Position numbers and translations under genes: made by a program. 64,000 nt of DNA from Falsochrobactrum ovis (lineage in GTDB: Bacteria; Pseudomonadota; Alphaproteobacteria; Rhizobiales; Rhizobiaceae): assembly GCF_003259955.1 (NCBI RefSeq), contig NZ_QLMK01000001.1, positions 559,411 to 623,410 of the forward strand. Direction: 5' to 3'. Shown in pieces: positions 27,157 through 36,467 of this stretch; positions within the stretch are counted from its first letter, which is position 1, and every line of letters starts with the position of its first letter. A model generated the notes under the pieces. The model had not been told where the DNA came from, ran no database searches, and worked only from the letters and a program-made list of their open reading frames with translations.

Positions 27157-27645
27157 ATGTTATCTATTGTGCTCCACACCCATAATTCAGCGGAAGGATT
27201 AGCGAGCAGCTTGGCCGCTTTGGTGCCTGCTGTGATTGATGGTGTATTGCGGCGAGTGATCGTGATTGATGCGGGCTCGCAAGATCAGTCATTAATGGTG
27301 GCTGAGCAAATGGGGTGCGACGTGTTTCCGGAAACGAAGTTCGAGGAGGCACTTGAAGGTATTTCGACTGGCTGGCTTTTATTGCTCCAACCGGGTGCGA
27401 TTTTGCCCGAAGGTTGGGAGGCTATTGCGCGAAAACATATGGAGGAAAGCCAATCGCCCGCCCGCTTTTCACTTGCCAAGGAAAAAGGATGGCCTTGGTT
27501 GGGCCGGCTTTTTAGCCGCAAACCGGGGCTGGAGGCAGGATTGCTGGCGCCGCTTGAGATGCTGCGCCCCATATTAAACAATGCGGCTGATCTCGAAAAA
27601 GCACCAGCTCAATTAAAATCGGTGCGCTTGCCCATTGTCATCTAA
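27157..27645 (+). CDS. Short GT2-like glycosyltransferase domain protein
   Basis: A 162-residue protein with a Rossmann-like N-terminal half: MLSIVLHTHNSAEGLASSLA, then VIVIDAGSQDQSLMVAEQMG and WLLLLQPGAILPEGW. This resembles family 2 glycosyltransferases, but it is short (usual cores exceed 200 residues) and no clear DxD metal motif is visible in the expected place (LQPGA). It may be a nucleotide-sugar-binding relict or a divergent transferase. It stands alone, divergent from the radical SAM gene and convergent with ispE. Confidence 0.65.
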   Translation: MLSIVLHTHNSAEGLASSLAALVPAVIDGVLRRVIVIDAGSQDQSLMVAEQMGCDVFPETKFEEALEGISTGWLLLLQPGAILPEGWEAIARKHMEESQSPARFSLAKEKGWPWLGRLFSRKPGLEAGLLAPLEMLRPILNNAADLEKAPAQLKSVRLPIVI

Positions 27646-27688
27646 TTGCCGTATTAGACCCTCGGAGCAGCGAATATAGCAAGTGGTG

Positions 27689-28618
27689 CTAGCTGATTGA
27701 AGCGCCCGTCTGAGTGGCGGTGATAAACCAATCAGGGTGAGCCGAGCGAATTTCTCTCGCGGCTTGAACCGCGCTTTTCTGATCAGAAAAAACCGCAAAA
27801 CAGGTCGCGCCAGACCCTGACATTTGTGCAAAAATTGCATCATAGGATCGAAGCAATTCAAGCTTTTGAGCAATATTGGGCGCAAGGCTTAACGCAGGTT
27901 GCAGAAGGTCATTCCGAGTTGTGGGCAAATAGCTGCGCAGGCAATCAAACGAATCAATTTTGGGGGCGGGGAGCGGCGGATTATCCCGCTTGTTTATTGC
28001 TGCAAAAACTTGCGGCGTAGAAAGCGCAGTGCCGTCATTGATAAGTACTAAGGGAAGCGTGGGCATGCCCGATATGGTGTGAAGCTTTTCTCCGACACCT
28101 CTTGCAATAAGAGGAGTGCCGAAATTTGCGCCATGAAGGCACATCGGCAAGTCTGCACCCAGTGAAAGACCAAGGGCTGCAACTTCGTTAAAACTTAAAT
28201 TCAAACCCCAAAGATCATTAAGAGCCAGCAAAGTGGCGGCAGCATCGCTTGAACCTCCACCGATGCCAGAAGCAATCGGAAGGTTTTTTTCAAGATGAAT
28301 GCTGACAGGCGGCAGCTCCCGTTTGACGGTATCTTTCAGCCTATCACGCGCTTTGAGCACGAGATTGCGACCGTCCAACGGAACGGCTTTTGAAAATGGG
28401 CCGCTGACGTGAAAATGGTCATTTTCACCTATCGATATATGAATGAAATCTCCCACATCGCCAAAAGCCACAAGCATATCAAGCAGATGATAGCCATCCT
28501 CTCGCCGTCCTGTCACATGGAGGGCAAGGTTGATTTTTGCTGGCGCGAAGCGTGTTACGGAATTCCCGCCCACGCTTTCTTTATGCGCGGCCGCTGAATC
28601 CGGGACAGAAAATAACAT
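27689..28618 (-). CDS. ispE: 4-diphosphocytidyl-2-C-methyl-D-erythritol kinase
   Basis: A 309-residue GHMP kinase of the MEP isoprenoid pathway that phosphorylates CDP-methylerythritol. [20 protein letters not shown] near residue 23 is the IspE entry motif, [17 protein letters not shown] (about 115) is the ATP-binding GHMP loop, and [12 protein letters not shown] (about 265) is the third motif. Length is normal. The first about 20 residues are not conserved, so the exact start is uncertain. dxs at 58754 belongs to the same pathway. Confidence 0.94.
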   Translation of the reverse strand: MLFSVPDSAAAHKESVGGNSVTRFAPAKINLALHVTGRREDGYHLLDMLVAFGDVGDFIHISIGENDHFHVSGPFSKAVPLDGRNLVLKARDRLKDTVKRELPPVSIHLEKNLPIASGIGGGSSDAAATLLALNDLWGLNLSFNEVAALGLSLGADLPMCLHGANFGTPLIARGVGEKLHTISGMPTLPLVLINDGTALSTPQVFAAINKRDNPPLPAPKIDSFDCLRSYLPTTRNDLLQPALSLAPNIAQKLELLRSYDAIFAQMSGSGATCFAVFSDQKSAVQAAREIRSAHPDWFITATQTGASIS

Positions 28619-28632
28619 GCGGCAGATCTGCC

Positions 28633-28818
28633 TTAGTCGTTTTTGACGTAATATTCGCCGGTCTTAGGATCTTGAACCAATGTACCATGTGCACGGTTAC
28701 GCGCTTCCTTTTCCGCCCGGCGCACACGCTCGGTAACGCGTACTGCCTCACGTTTGAATGAGCGGTAGCCGTACCACGCGGCGGCGAGGATCAGTAACAG
28801 GAATATGAGCTGGGGCAT
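28633..28818 (-). CDS. Small single-helix membrane protein
   Basis: A 61-residue protein starting [20 protein letters not shown], with AAGGA eight bases upstream; eight extra codons are possible but lack a ribosome site. One N-terminal transmembrane helix is followed by a basic amphipathic stretch ([19 protein letters not shown]) and the end [13 protein letters not shown]. This resembles small membrane proteins commonly encoded next to ispE in rhizobia. The function is unknown. Fourteen bases separate its 3' end from the ispE start, so the two are probably co-transcribed. Confidence 0.75.
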   Translation of the reverse strand: MPQLIFLLLILAAAWYGYRSFKREAVRVTERVRRAEKEARNRAHGTLVQDPKTGEYYVKND

Positions 28819-28937
28819 AGCCTGGTCCTTCGGCTTGTACATAAGCCCGAACTTGCCTGTCCAGGATTATGAGGGTGCAGTCATCTAAGGTGATAGCTCA
28901 CCATTCTTGGCAGCATATCATGGTCAAAGCATGAAAT

Positions 28938-29825
28938 TCAAAGTCCGTATCGCGCCCAGAGTGCTTTTTCTTCCGCAACAGATAATAAACCTTCACCTAG
29001 ATTAGCTGCAACAAGCGAGGCGGCGGCCATTTTATCGTTGTTATTCCCGAGGCTTAACTCGATACCCGGAATTTTGCGACCCAACATGCTGCGTTTGGGC
29101 TCGATAAGCTTAAGACGAAGTTTTTCGCCATAAATTTTGCGCAAAAAGCTCCGCATATCACCGATACTGTCGATAAGCCCAAGCTCTTTGGCTTTCAGCC
29201 CGGTCCAAAATAACCCGGTAAAAAGATCTGGATCATTGGCAAGTTTCGCGCCCCGCCGGTTTTGAACCATATCGATAAAGATCTGATGGATTTCGAGCTG
29301 CAAGGATTTAATCCGCTCTACGTCCTCTTCTTTTGCCGGCTGAAATGGATCAAGCGTTACCTTATTTTGTCCGGCTGTGTAGACACGGCGTTCGACGCCG
29401 ATTTTTTTGAGCAATTCCGGAAAGCCAAAAGACGCCGAAACCACCCCGATGGAACCGATAATCGATGACGCATCGGCGATAATCTCATCGCCAGCCAAAG
29501 CAATCATATATCCGCCAGATGCAGCAGCATCCTCAACGAAAATAAAAACCCGTTTTTGATGTTCGGAAGCCAGATCGCGAATGCGATTATAGATCAAACG
29601 TGATTGGACCGGAGAACCACCCGGCGAATTGAGAGAAATCGCGACAGCAGGCGAGTACTTATCGGTGAATGCTTTCTCAAGAACTTCCGCGCTCGATGCA
29701 AGCGACAGCGCCGGGCGCAAAGATGATCCGCCAGACATGATAGCGCCATGTAGGCGCACGACCGGAATTTCCAAATCCACATTACGAAAACGGCGCGGAA
29801 TAAAGCGATTAAAGTGTCGGAACAA
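28938..29825 (-). CDS. S49-family signal-peptide-peptidase-like protease (SohB/SppA type)
   Basis: A 295-residue S49 peptidase. No ATG fits; TTG 29825 is preceded by GGAGG at five bases, and a TTG 15 nt further upstream is possible. The catalytic serine is S103 in AAASGGYM and the likely lysine is K155 in TAGQNKV. The spacing of 52 equals that of the Ser/Lys dyads of E. coli SohB and Bacillus SppA. SLNSPGGSPVQS forms the oxyanion loop. No clear transmembrane helix is seen, so localisation is uncertain. It is downstream of nhaA but separated by a terminator. Confidence 0.88.
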   Translation of the reverse strand: MFRHFNRFIPRRFRNVDLEIPVVRLHGAIMSGGSSLRPALSLASSAEVLEKAFTDKYSPAVAISLNSPGGSPVQSRLIYNRIRDLASEHQKRVFIFVEDAAASGGYMIALAGDEIIADASSIIGSIGVVSASFGFPELLKKIGVERRVYTAGQNKVTLDPFQPAKEEDVERIKSLQLEIHQIFIDMVQNRRGAKLANDPDLFTGLFWTGLKAKELGLIDSIGDMRSFLRKIYGEKLRLKLIEPKRSMLGRKIPGIELSLGNNNDKMAAASLVAANLGEGLLSVAEEKALWARYGL

Positions 29826-29885
29826 TGCGACCTCCAGCAAAATTTCTAAGCGTTATGTAGATATTGTTTCCGACAACAAAAGAAC

Positions 29886-29910
29886 AATGCCCGGAAAAAT
29901 TCCGGGCATT
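29886..29910 (-). terminator. Rho-independent terminator of nhaA
   Basis: AATGCCCGGAA-aaa-TTCCGGGCATT is a perfect 11-base stem five bases after the nhaA stop. On the minus strand it is followed by GTTCTTTTGTTG. Confidence 0.82.
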
Positions 29911-29914
29911 AGGA

Positions 29915-31096
29915 TTAGCTTTTTTTGGTAGATGAAATAAACCTTAGCAACAAATAGCCACAAACTGCCGAAAGGCCGGAACCGGTCAAAACACCGATTT
30001 TGGTTTCCGCTTGCAGCAATTCGGACTGGAATGACAAAAGTCCTATAAAAATGCTCATGGTAAAACCAATTCCGCACAATATAGCGACGCCATAAATTTG
30101 CATCCAATTGGCATTGAGCGGCATTTGTGCCAGGCCAGACTTGATCGCAAGCCATGCAGCACCGAATACGCCGATCTGCTTGCCCACGAAAAGGCCCAGC
30201 ATAATACCCAGTGGCAATGTATCGAAAATGATTGATGGGCTCATACCCGCAAACGAAATACCAGCATTGGCAAAGCCGAACAGCGGCACAACGAAAAACG
30301 CAACTGGTTTGGCCAGCGCGTGTTCAAGCGTGCAAAGAGGCGAATTATCAGTGTTTGTTTTTTCTGACGATGTATGAAGCGGGATCATTAATGCCGTCAC
30401 AACGCCGGCAACCGTAGCGTGAACGCCAGAATTCAGAACGAAGTACCAAAGAATAACGCCGCCGATCAAATAGGGTAGCAGCTTATAAACGCCCATACGG
30501 TTTAGGATAAACAATCCGCCCGCCGCTATAACAGCACCTGCTAAATAGCCCGTTGAAAGCTCTGCCGTATAGAAAATAGCGATGATAACCACTGCCGCCA
30601 AATCGTCGAGAATCGCAAGAGTGGCCAGAAAGATTTTAAGGCTTGAAGGCACGCGTGAGCCAAGCAGCGACAAAACACCCAGAGCAAAGGCAATGTCAGT
30701 GGCAGACGGAACTGCCCAGCCTTGCACCTTTTCCGGATCGTGAAAGTTAAATGCGATATAAATTAATGCTGGGACGATTACGCCTCCCGTCGCCGCAACA
30801 CCGGGCAGGATGCGGCTTGGCCAAGTGGCAAGCTGGCCCGTGAGAAATTCGCGCTTAATCTCCAGCCCCACCAGTAGGAAGAAAATCGCCATCAAGGCAT
30901 CATTGATCCACAGCCCGACAGTCAAAGGCCCGATATAAAACTGTAAAGTACCGAAATAAGCGTCGGATAGAGGTGTGTTGGCGACGATCAGAGCCAGAAC
31001 TGCCGCAGCCATAAGAACAATACCACCGGCAACTTCGCTATCCATAAATTGACGCAGGGTTGATACGGGACGGATAGGTTTCGCGCTATGGTTCAT
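29915..31096 (-). CDS. nhaA: Na+/H+ antiporter NhaA
   Basis: A 393-residue, 12-helix antiporter. VPSATDIAFALGVLSLLG (about 127-144) carries the aspartate of the NhaA cation site, and the adjacent LAILDDLAAVVIIA contains the paired Asp residues. Further conserved parts are the N-terminal LLVGLEIKREFLTGQL and LCGIGFTMSIFIGLLSF near the end. It exchanges external protons for internal Na+ or Li+ at alkaline pH. Single-gene unit with its own terminator. Confidence 0.96.
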   Translation of the reverse strand: MNHSAKPIRPVSTLRQFMDSEVAGGIVLMAAAVLALIVANTPLSDAYFGTLQFYIGPLTVGLWINDALMAIFFLLVGLEIKREFLTGQLATWPSRILPGVAATGGVIVPALIYIAFNFHDPEKVQGWAVPSATDIAFALGVLSLLGSRVPSSLKIFLATLAILDDLAAVVIIAIFYTAELSTGYLAGAVIAAGGLFILNRMGVYKLLPYLIGGVILWYFVLNSGVHATVAGVVTALMIPLHTSSEKTNTDNSPLCTLEHALAKPVAFFVVPLFGFANAGISFAGMSPSIIFDTLPLGIMLGLFVGKQIGVFGAAWLAIKSGLAQMPLNANWMQIYGVAILCGIGFTMSIFIGLLSFQSELLQAETKIGVLTGSGLSAVCGYLLLRFISSTKKS

Positions 31097-31174
31097 CGAT
31101 TTGCATTCTCAATATTTTGATTGGGACCCAGGTTTTGCAAGAAAATTATTAGAAGGCATATTGGCTTGGTACCG

Positions 31175-32005
31175 TCAGCGCAACCCAAAAGGCGTAAAAA
31201 GCGAAGCCTGTCCATTATTGATTGCATGTGCCCGAGGCGTAAATGCATGTCCTTCATCAAAATGAAGAACCAGCGGCGGCATCATAGACAATGCCGCGCG
31301 GCTTCCCCGAGTGCCGGTAACCACGATGCGGATGGCGGGACTGCCGGATCGAGGGTGGACGGGCAGGATCTTCAACCCGCCAAACCGTCCGGCAAGAGCA
31401 GCGAGGATCTGCTGCAAAGATGTCGGGCGGGCAATAATGCCAACACCGCCCCCGGGCTTGATGATCGCCGAAGCGGTGCGCAACCATTGTTCGAACATGC
31501 CCTCCGGCATGACATGTGCTTCCGCTTTGAGTGGGTCCGGGGTCGAGCGATCTTTCGGCTCATTGAAAGGCGGATTCATAATGGCAAAATCGAAACTGCG
31601 ATCGACTAAACCAGCATCATTGCGCGGCTTGCCATTCAAAGTGACATCGGCTTCCAAAATCTCCACGCGAGCAGAAAGTTTAGAATTTAGCGGATGCGCG
31701 ATAGTTTTACGCGCAAATTCCACCATCAGGCTCGACCGTTCGACCAAAACCACTTTCGACATTTTGCAGCGCGCGGCAACGGCAAGCCCAGCGGCTCCCG
31801 CCCCGCTGCCAAGATCTGCCAAACGTCCGGAAAAATCGTCGGGAACGGCGCTTGCTAAAATCATCGCATCAATGCCGGCGCGATGCCCTTTTAAAGCGGG
31901 CTGAACGAGGTGAAATGCGCCGCGATGAAATACATCCAGCGTTTCTTCGATGCATTCTGTGGCCGGGCATTCTGTGGCCGGATCGGCAGTATTATTTCCC
32001 GTCAT
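31175..32005 (-). CDS. TrmN6-like tRNA (adenine-N6)-methyltransferase
   Basis: A 276-residue class I methyltransferase if started at MTGNNTADP (32005); nine upstream codons are possible. ADLGSGAGAAGLAVAAR is the SAM loop, VVLVERSSLMVEFARK the acidic strand, and NPPFNEPKDRSTPDPLKAEA carries the NPPF catalytic motif of N6-adenine methyltransferases. The subgroup resembles TrmN6 (m6A37 of tRNA-Val in E. coli). The N-terminus contains a duplicated PATEC pentapeptide from a 15-bp DNA repeat. It overlaps the preceding DUF2007 gene by 14 nt, a conserved pairing in Brucellaceae. Confidence 0.85.
   Translation of the reverse strand: MTGNNTADPATECPATECIEETLDVFHRGAFHLVQPALKGHRAGIDAMILASAVPDDFSGRLADLGSGAGAAGLAVAARCKMSKVVLVERSSLMVEFARKTIAHPLNSKLSARVEILEADVTLNGKPRNDAGLVDRSFDFAIMNPPFNEPKDRSTPDPLKAEAHVMPEGMFEQWLRTASAIIKPGGGVGIIARPTSLQQILAALAGRFGGLKILPVHPRSGSPAIRIVVTGTRGSRAALSMMPPLVLHFDEGHAFTPRAHAINNGQASLFTPFGLR
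31952..31981. repeat. Perfect 15-bp tandem duplication in the methyltransferase gene
   Basis: GCATTCTGTGGCCGG occurs twice head to tail. It lies in frame within the methyltransferase N-terminus and encodes the PATEC pentapeptide twice. Confidence 0.9.
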
Positions 32006-32222
32006 TGCGTAATTCGTGTTCCAGACCTGCATCGATCAAATAGGCTTTAGCTTCTTCCAGTCGATCTTCTTGAACCAGAAAACGACGCGGTAAAATGCCA
32101 AGCGACCCCTCAAGGACGCTCATATTGGCATCGGCAATGAAATAAACGATTCCCGCTTCTTTCATCAAGGATTCAACCACTGACAACAAAACGGAATCAT
32201 TTGTTCGCATAAGTTCGATCAT
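31992..32222 (-). CDS. DUF2007 family protein
   Basis: A 76-residue protein if started at MIELMRTNDSVLLSVVESLM, the usual family N-terminus; an extra 28 codons upstream look unrelated. VLEGSLGILPRRFLV is the core DUF2007 signature and the C-terminus reads EEAKAYLIDAGLEHELR. The family is a small PII-like fold proposed to be a signal-transducing protein; its ligand is unknown. It precedes the TrmN6-like gene and is divergent from the polyprenyl synthase gene. Confidence 0.85.
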   Translation of the reverse strand: MIELMRTNDSVLLSVVESLMKEAGIVYFIADANMSVLEGSLGILPRRFLVQEDRLEEAKAYLIDAGLEHELRNDGK

Positions 32223-32470
32223 TTCGACACTGTGTAACCAATAGACCGCATTGACAACTGCTTCCTTCAATGATGAACAGGCGGCGGAATTTTGGAGGGA
32301 TTTCATCGCAATTGGATGATAAGCAGCTTGAGCAATCTCATCCGGTAAAATAGGGTGAGGATTGTGATATGGCTATTCGATGCGGTCAAAAGCATGCATG
32401 AGAATGCCGGGAGTAATGTATCAGGGTCTGATTGGAGATTGGACTCTGAAAGCCGTAGCTTCGGAGAAAT

Positions 32471-33490
32471 GTGTTGGGTGTGGTGCTGAAACTGGATGGG
32501 AACGATAAACGGGAAGGATCGGTGCAGCCATTGGTTGACCTGACCAAAGCCGATATGGGTCGGGTCAATGAGATGATCCTGGCACGCGCCGGCTCTGATG
32601 TCGAAATGATCCCTGAAGTTGCCAATCACCTGATTTCTTCAGGCGGCAAAAGATTGCGCCCAATGATGACATTGGCAGCTGCACGCATGTTTGGTTACGA
32701 AGGCGACAGCCATGTGCGTCTGGCAACCGCAGTTGAATTCATGCATACCGCAACTCTTTTGCACGATGATGTGGTGGATGAGAGCGATTTGCGGCGTGGC
32801 AAAAGCACCGCCCGCATGATTTGGGGTAACCAGGCCAGCGTTCTGGTCGGTGATTTCCTGCTGGGGCAGGCCTTCAAAATGATGGTCGATGTCGGATCTC
32901 TTGATGCGCTGGACGTGCTTGCAACTTCCGCTTCGGTGATCGCCGAAGGCGAGGTCATGCAGCTTGCGGCAGCTAAGAATATGGAGACGACAGAGGATGA
33001 TTATCTTGCTGTCATTAAGGCTAAAACCGCCGCATTGTTTTCCGCCGCCGCCGAAGTAGGCCCAATTGTTGCAGGATCAAAAAAATCCGACCGCGAAGCG
33101 TTACGCGATTATGGCCTATATCTTGGACTGGCCTTCCAGCTGGTTGATGATGCGCTAGATTATGGTGGCTCGGCCACGGATCTGGGCAAAAATACCGGCG
33201 ATGATTTCCGTGAGGGAAAAATCACTCTGCCTGTTATCCTAAGCTATCGTAAAGGCACGGAGGAAGAGCGTTCTTTCTGGAAACACGCCATTGAAGATGG
33301 TGCAAGCGACGATGCATCCTTGCAAAAGGCAATTGAAATTATGTCCCGTCACGGGGCTATTGCCGAGACGGTGCAGCGCGCGCGCGACTTTGGCGAGTTG
33401 GCACGCAATGCTCTCTCGCCCTTGGAGGATTCGGCTTATAAAGATGCATTGATTGAGGTGGTGGATTTCTGCATTAGCCGCGTTAATTAA
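32471..33490 (+). CDS. ispB: Trans-polyprenyl (octaprenyl/decaprenyl) diphosphate synthase
   Basis: A 339-residue all-helical prenyltransferase starting at GTG 32471 (GGAG four bases before; nearby GTG codons are possible). The first aspartate-rich motif is LLHDDVVDESDLRRG (about 97) and the second is LVDDALDYGG (about 226). GGKRLRPMM (about 60) binds pyrophosphate. It makes the isoprenoid side chain of ubiquinone; chain length cannot be read with certainty. A strong terminator follows. Confidence 0.93.
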   Translation: MLGVVLKLDGNDKREGSVQPLVDLTKADMGRVNEMILARAGSDVEMIPEVANHLISSGGKRLRPMMTLAAARMFGYEGDSHVRLATAVEFMHTATLLHDDVVDESDLRRGKSTARMIWGNQASVLVGDFLLGQAFKMMVDVGSLDALDVLATSASVIAEGEVMQLAAAKNMETTEDDYLAVIKAKTAALFSAAAEVGPIVAGSKKSDREALRDYGLYLGLAFQLVDDALDYGGSATDLGKNTGDDFREGKITLPVILSYRKGTEEERSFWKHAIEDGASDDASLQKAIEIMSRHGAIAETVQRARDFGELARNALSPLEDSAYKDALIEVVDFCISRVN

Positions 33491-33498
33491 GTCCTTTG

Positions 33499-33526
33499 AA
33501 AAAAGCGGCAGCCACGCCGCTTTTTT
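33499..33526 (+). terminator. Rho-independent terminator of ispB
   Basis: GCGGC-agccac-GCCGC flanked by an A-run and a six-base T-run, eight bases after the stop codon. The A/T flanks extend the stem. Confidence 0.92.
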
Positions 33527-33635
33527 GTGTTTCCATCCTAAAAAGGCCATGCTTTCGCAGCCAGTTGAAAGCGGGGCTGAGGTGGATCAAAGCATGATGG
33601 GGGCGTATATTGGGAACTGAAAGAGGATCGGCTTC

Positions 33636-35432
33636 ATGCGGCAAGGGTTGAAACATTATCGTGTTTTTGGATTGCTGCTATCGCTTCTTGCGGGGGTTGC
33701 GCTTCCAATTGACGGAGCCTTAGCTAAGACCGCGCCGGATGACATTTCGCAAGTGCGTACAGGTTCATTTGCAGGTGCCTATCTTGCGGCGCGCACTGCC
33801 GAGACCGAAAACAATCTTGACGCTGCGGTCGATTTTTATCAGCAAGCCCTTTCTTACGATCCCGACAATTCAACTGTCCAACAAAGTCTGCTTCTCGCAT
33901 TATTGACCGAAGGCCGGTTTGAAGATGCGCTTCCTCTCGCCGAAAAGCTAAGAGACGTTCCGGAAATTGAGCGCTTCTCACGCGTTGCATTGGCAATCGA
34001 CGCGATTTCCAAAAAACAATATGCCAAAGTCAGCCCGTTGCTGATGCTCTCCTTACAATCCGAAATGGATATGTTGGCAACCGCCTTGATGGAGGCCTGG
34101 ACCGAGCTTGGCCGTGGCAACCCGAAAAAGGCATTGGAAGATGTTCGTGCCATTGAAGGGCCGGAATGGTTTGCGCTGTTTCGCACCTATAATGCCGCGC
34201 TGATCGCTGACATTCTTGGCGATAAGCAGACTGCGCGCAATTTATTCCAGCAGGCTGTAGATGACCGCCCGGGCGGGAGTGCTGCGCCGGATACCTATGA
34301 ACGTATCATCATGGCCTATGCCTCTTTCAAATTACGCCAGGGAGACAAGGAAGGCGCAATTAAACTGCTCAAAGAAGCAGAGGAATTGCTCAATGGTCGC
34401 TTGACCATTGCTGAATTGCGCCGTCAGATTGAAGCGGGCCGGGAGCTTCCCCGTCTCGTTGAGACCCCTCAGCAAGGTGCAGCCGAAGTGCTCTATACGC
34501 TCGGCACTGCCATTAATCGCGGCGGTGCAGAAGCTTTTGCCAAGCTTTATCTGCAACTCTCACTGCCATTGCGGCCTGATGATGATGCAACGCTTTATCA
34601 ATTGGGGGATATTTCTGCGAAATTCCGCCAGCCGGAAAAAGCGATCTTTTATTATGGTCTCGTGCCAGAAACCTCGCCCTATCGCCGCGATGCTGAAATG
34701 CAGCGCGCATTAAATCTCGCCGATAATGATGAGACGGACGAAGCGGTCGCACAGCTCGAAAAATTGCTTGAGCGGGATAAAACTGAAATGCGCACTTATC
34801 TGGCGCTAGGTGGCGTTTACGCACAAAGCAAAAATTTCGCCGAAGCGGCCAAAGTGTATGACGCTGCAATTGCCCTGATAAAAACGCCAGAGCGCAAGGA
34901 TTGGCCGCTTTTTTATCAGGCGGGCATTGCCCATGAGCGTCTGAAAGAATGGGATAAGGCCGAGCCAAATTTCAAGAAAGCGCTGGAGCTTTACCCCAAT
35001 CAACCGCAGGTGCTGAACTATCTGGGCTATTCTTGGGTAGATATGGGTATCAATCTGGAAGAGGCACTCGATATGATCCGCAAGGCTGTAGAACTACGGC
35101 CGCAGGATGGTTATATCGTCGATTCTCTTGGTTGGGCCTATTACAAGCTAGACCGCATTGATGAGGCCGTCACTGAGCTTGAAAAAGCAGTCAAACTTCG
35201 GCCAGAAGATCCAACAATTAATGACCATTTGGGTGATGCATATTGGCGGGCGGGCCGTCAACTTGAGGCAACATTCCAATGGAACCATGCCATTGCTGGC
35301 AAACCTGAGCCAGAAGAACTGGCAAAAATCGAAGAAAAGCTGAAAAAAGGCTTGATCGACGATCAGACGAGCTTGCAGGCACCTGCCCAAAAAGCGGAAA
35401 ATACGACCCCGCCCAAAAGCCATTCTGAATGA
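33636..35432 (+). CDS. Exported tetratricopeptide-repeat protein
   Basis: A 598-residue protein with a signal peptide (VFGLLLSLLAGVALPIDGAL, cleavage near ALAK) and many TPR units. Clear ones begin AVDFYQQALSYDPDN (about 65), AVAQLEKLLERD, KVYDAAIALIK, ALELYPNQPQVLNYLGYSWV, AVELRPQDGYIVDSLGWAYY and AVKLRPEDPTINDHLGDAYW. It is likely periplasmic or outer-membrane associated and a scaffold for protein contacts. GAGG sits nine bases before ATG. It lies between ispB and the accessory genes, a context known from related genomes. No enzymatic domain is seen. Confidence 0.85.
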   Translation: MRQGLKHYRVFGLLLSLLAGVALPIDGALAKTAPDDISQVRTGSFAGAYLAARTAETENNLDAAVDFYQQALSYDPDNSTVQQSLLLALLTEGRFEDALPLAEKLRDVPEIERFSRVALAIDAISKKQYAKVSPLLMLSLQSEMDMLATALMEAWTELGRGNPKKALEDVRAIEGPEWFALFRTYNAALIADILGDKQTARNLFQQAVDDRPGGSAAPDTYERIIMAYASFKLRQGDKEGAIKLLKEAEELLNGRLTIAELRRQIEAGRELPRLVETPQQGAAEVLYTLGTAINRGGAEAFAKLYLQLSLPLRPDDDATLYQLGDISAKFRQPEKAIFYYGLVPETSPYRRDAEMQRALNLADNDETDEAVAQLEKLLERDKTEMRTYLALGGVYAQSKNFAEAAKVYDAAIALIKTPERKDWPLFYQAGIAHERLKEWDKAEPNFKKALELYPNQPQVLNYLGYSWVDMGINLEEALDMIRKAVELRPQDGYIVDSLGWAYYKLDRIDEAVTELEKAVKLRPEDPTINDHLGDAYWRAGRQLEATFQWNHAIAGKPEPEELAKIEEKLKKGLIDDQTSLQAPAQKAENTTPPKSHSE

Positions 35433-35535
35433 AGGGCTTACCAAAAGCAGAACCTAGAAAACAAACATAGATAGTGGTTGTGGCTGCTTACATTCTGGCT
35501 GGTTTAGCTTGGTTTTGCTAAGCGCCTGTCAGCAA

Positions 35536-36126
35536 TTATAACGCGATGATTTCCGGTATTTCCTCTTCGGCTATGAGCTCGTAGGAAGGTTTTTCCGGTT
35601 GAATCTCCTTTGCCGCCTTCACCCAAGATGCCTGCTGGACCTTTTCTTCTACGGGTAATTTCAAAGCGGATTTTAACGGTTTGCGAGCCGTTATTGCACG
35701 CTTCTCCTCTAGATGTGGTCTAGCCATCCGCCTCTTTTTCTGGACCGGCTTGGGTTTTTTCTTATGTGCATTGGATATTTCATGAAGGGAGGCAAAAATA
35801 TTCCGTATTATCGTTATTTTTGATGGTTCTTCATCAAATGAAAATCCGAAAAATGAAAATTCCTCCGTCGGATTTTTACCGGAAGAGCTCGGATAAACTG
35901 CAAAATCTATATTTTGTAGTCCAAAATCGAGCCCGAAATGTTGGACGGCATCAATTGGAGTGGGCCCAGGACCGAAAGTCATCAAATTACTTAAAAAACC
36001 ACTTAGAAAAGTGCTTTGGACCGACCCCGCAGACATAATGATGATCGTATTCTCTACGTCGCCGACAAATGTATATAGGTCCGCATAATCGGGCGGGGGC
36101 TCTCGATAATAATAGAAATTTGCCAT
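35536..36126 (-). CDS. Unknown protein C with shared C-terminal module
   Basis: A 196-residue protein I do not recognise. The N-terminal about 115 residues (MANFYYYREPPPDYADLYTF, then FGPGPTPIDAVQHFGLDFGL) look globular, with no signal peptide or transmembrane helix that I trust. A lysine/proline-rich linker follows (HKKKPKPVQKKRRMARP, about 119-165). The C-terminus reads KAAKEIQPEKPSYELIAEEE then IPEIIAL (170-196), which resembles the end of the two paralogues downstream on the same strand. AT-rich codon use sets it apart from its neighbours. AGAGA about six bases before ATG is a weak ribosome site. Function unknown. Confidence 0.68.
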   Translation of the reverse strand: MANFYYYREPPPDYADLYTFVGDVENTIIIMSAGSVQSTFLSGFLSNLMTFGPGPTPIDAVQHFGLDFGLQNIDFAVYPSSSGKNPTEEFSFFGFSFDEEPSKITIIRNIFASLHEISNAHKKKPKPVQKKRRMARPHLEEKRAITARKPLKSALKLPVEEKVQQASWVKAAKEIQPEKPSYELIAEEEIPEIIAL

Positions 36127-36467
36127 TTATTCTCTGAAATTTTTTTATAAATAATTTCAAATTGCCTTTTGATAAGAAGTTTTATTTAAGTGATTCCGCC
36201 GTAATAATGCGGGAGCCGACGCTTCCAAAAAGATCACTATATTTGATATTTTTAGTTTGTTGAAACCTGTGAATTTTTCCTTCCCAAAGGTTGAACCTGT
36301 CAATCGAGTTTTTGCCAATCTACAGCAAGGCCAAAGATTGGCTTTGAACTTTTTCCTTTATGCAGATGGCACGTGGCCTAAACTGTGCATCGGATCGGGC
36401 ACCGGACGCTTAGGGCAGGGACTACGAAACTATCCGGGCTCATAATTTCGATAATGCTCAGGTAGCA
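36127..36467. other. AT-rich gap between unknown genes C and A
   Basis: No gene I can support. A 62-codon plus-strand reading (36257-36445) has no ribosome site and no recognisable domain; it may be a remnant. GAACCTGT is repeated near 36265 and 36293. A promoter for gene C is likely near 36130-36200, which is very AT-rich. Confidence 0.4.

Noticed and set aside
36257-36445. 62-codon plus-strand frame in the accessory region
   Set aside because: No ribosome site or domain; at most a remnant. Left in the description of the gap.
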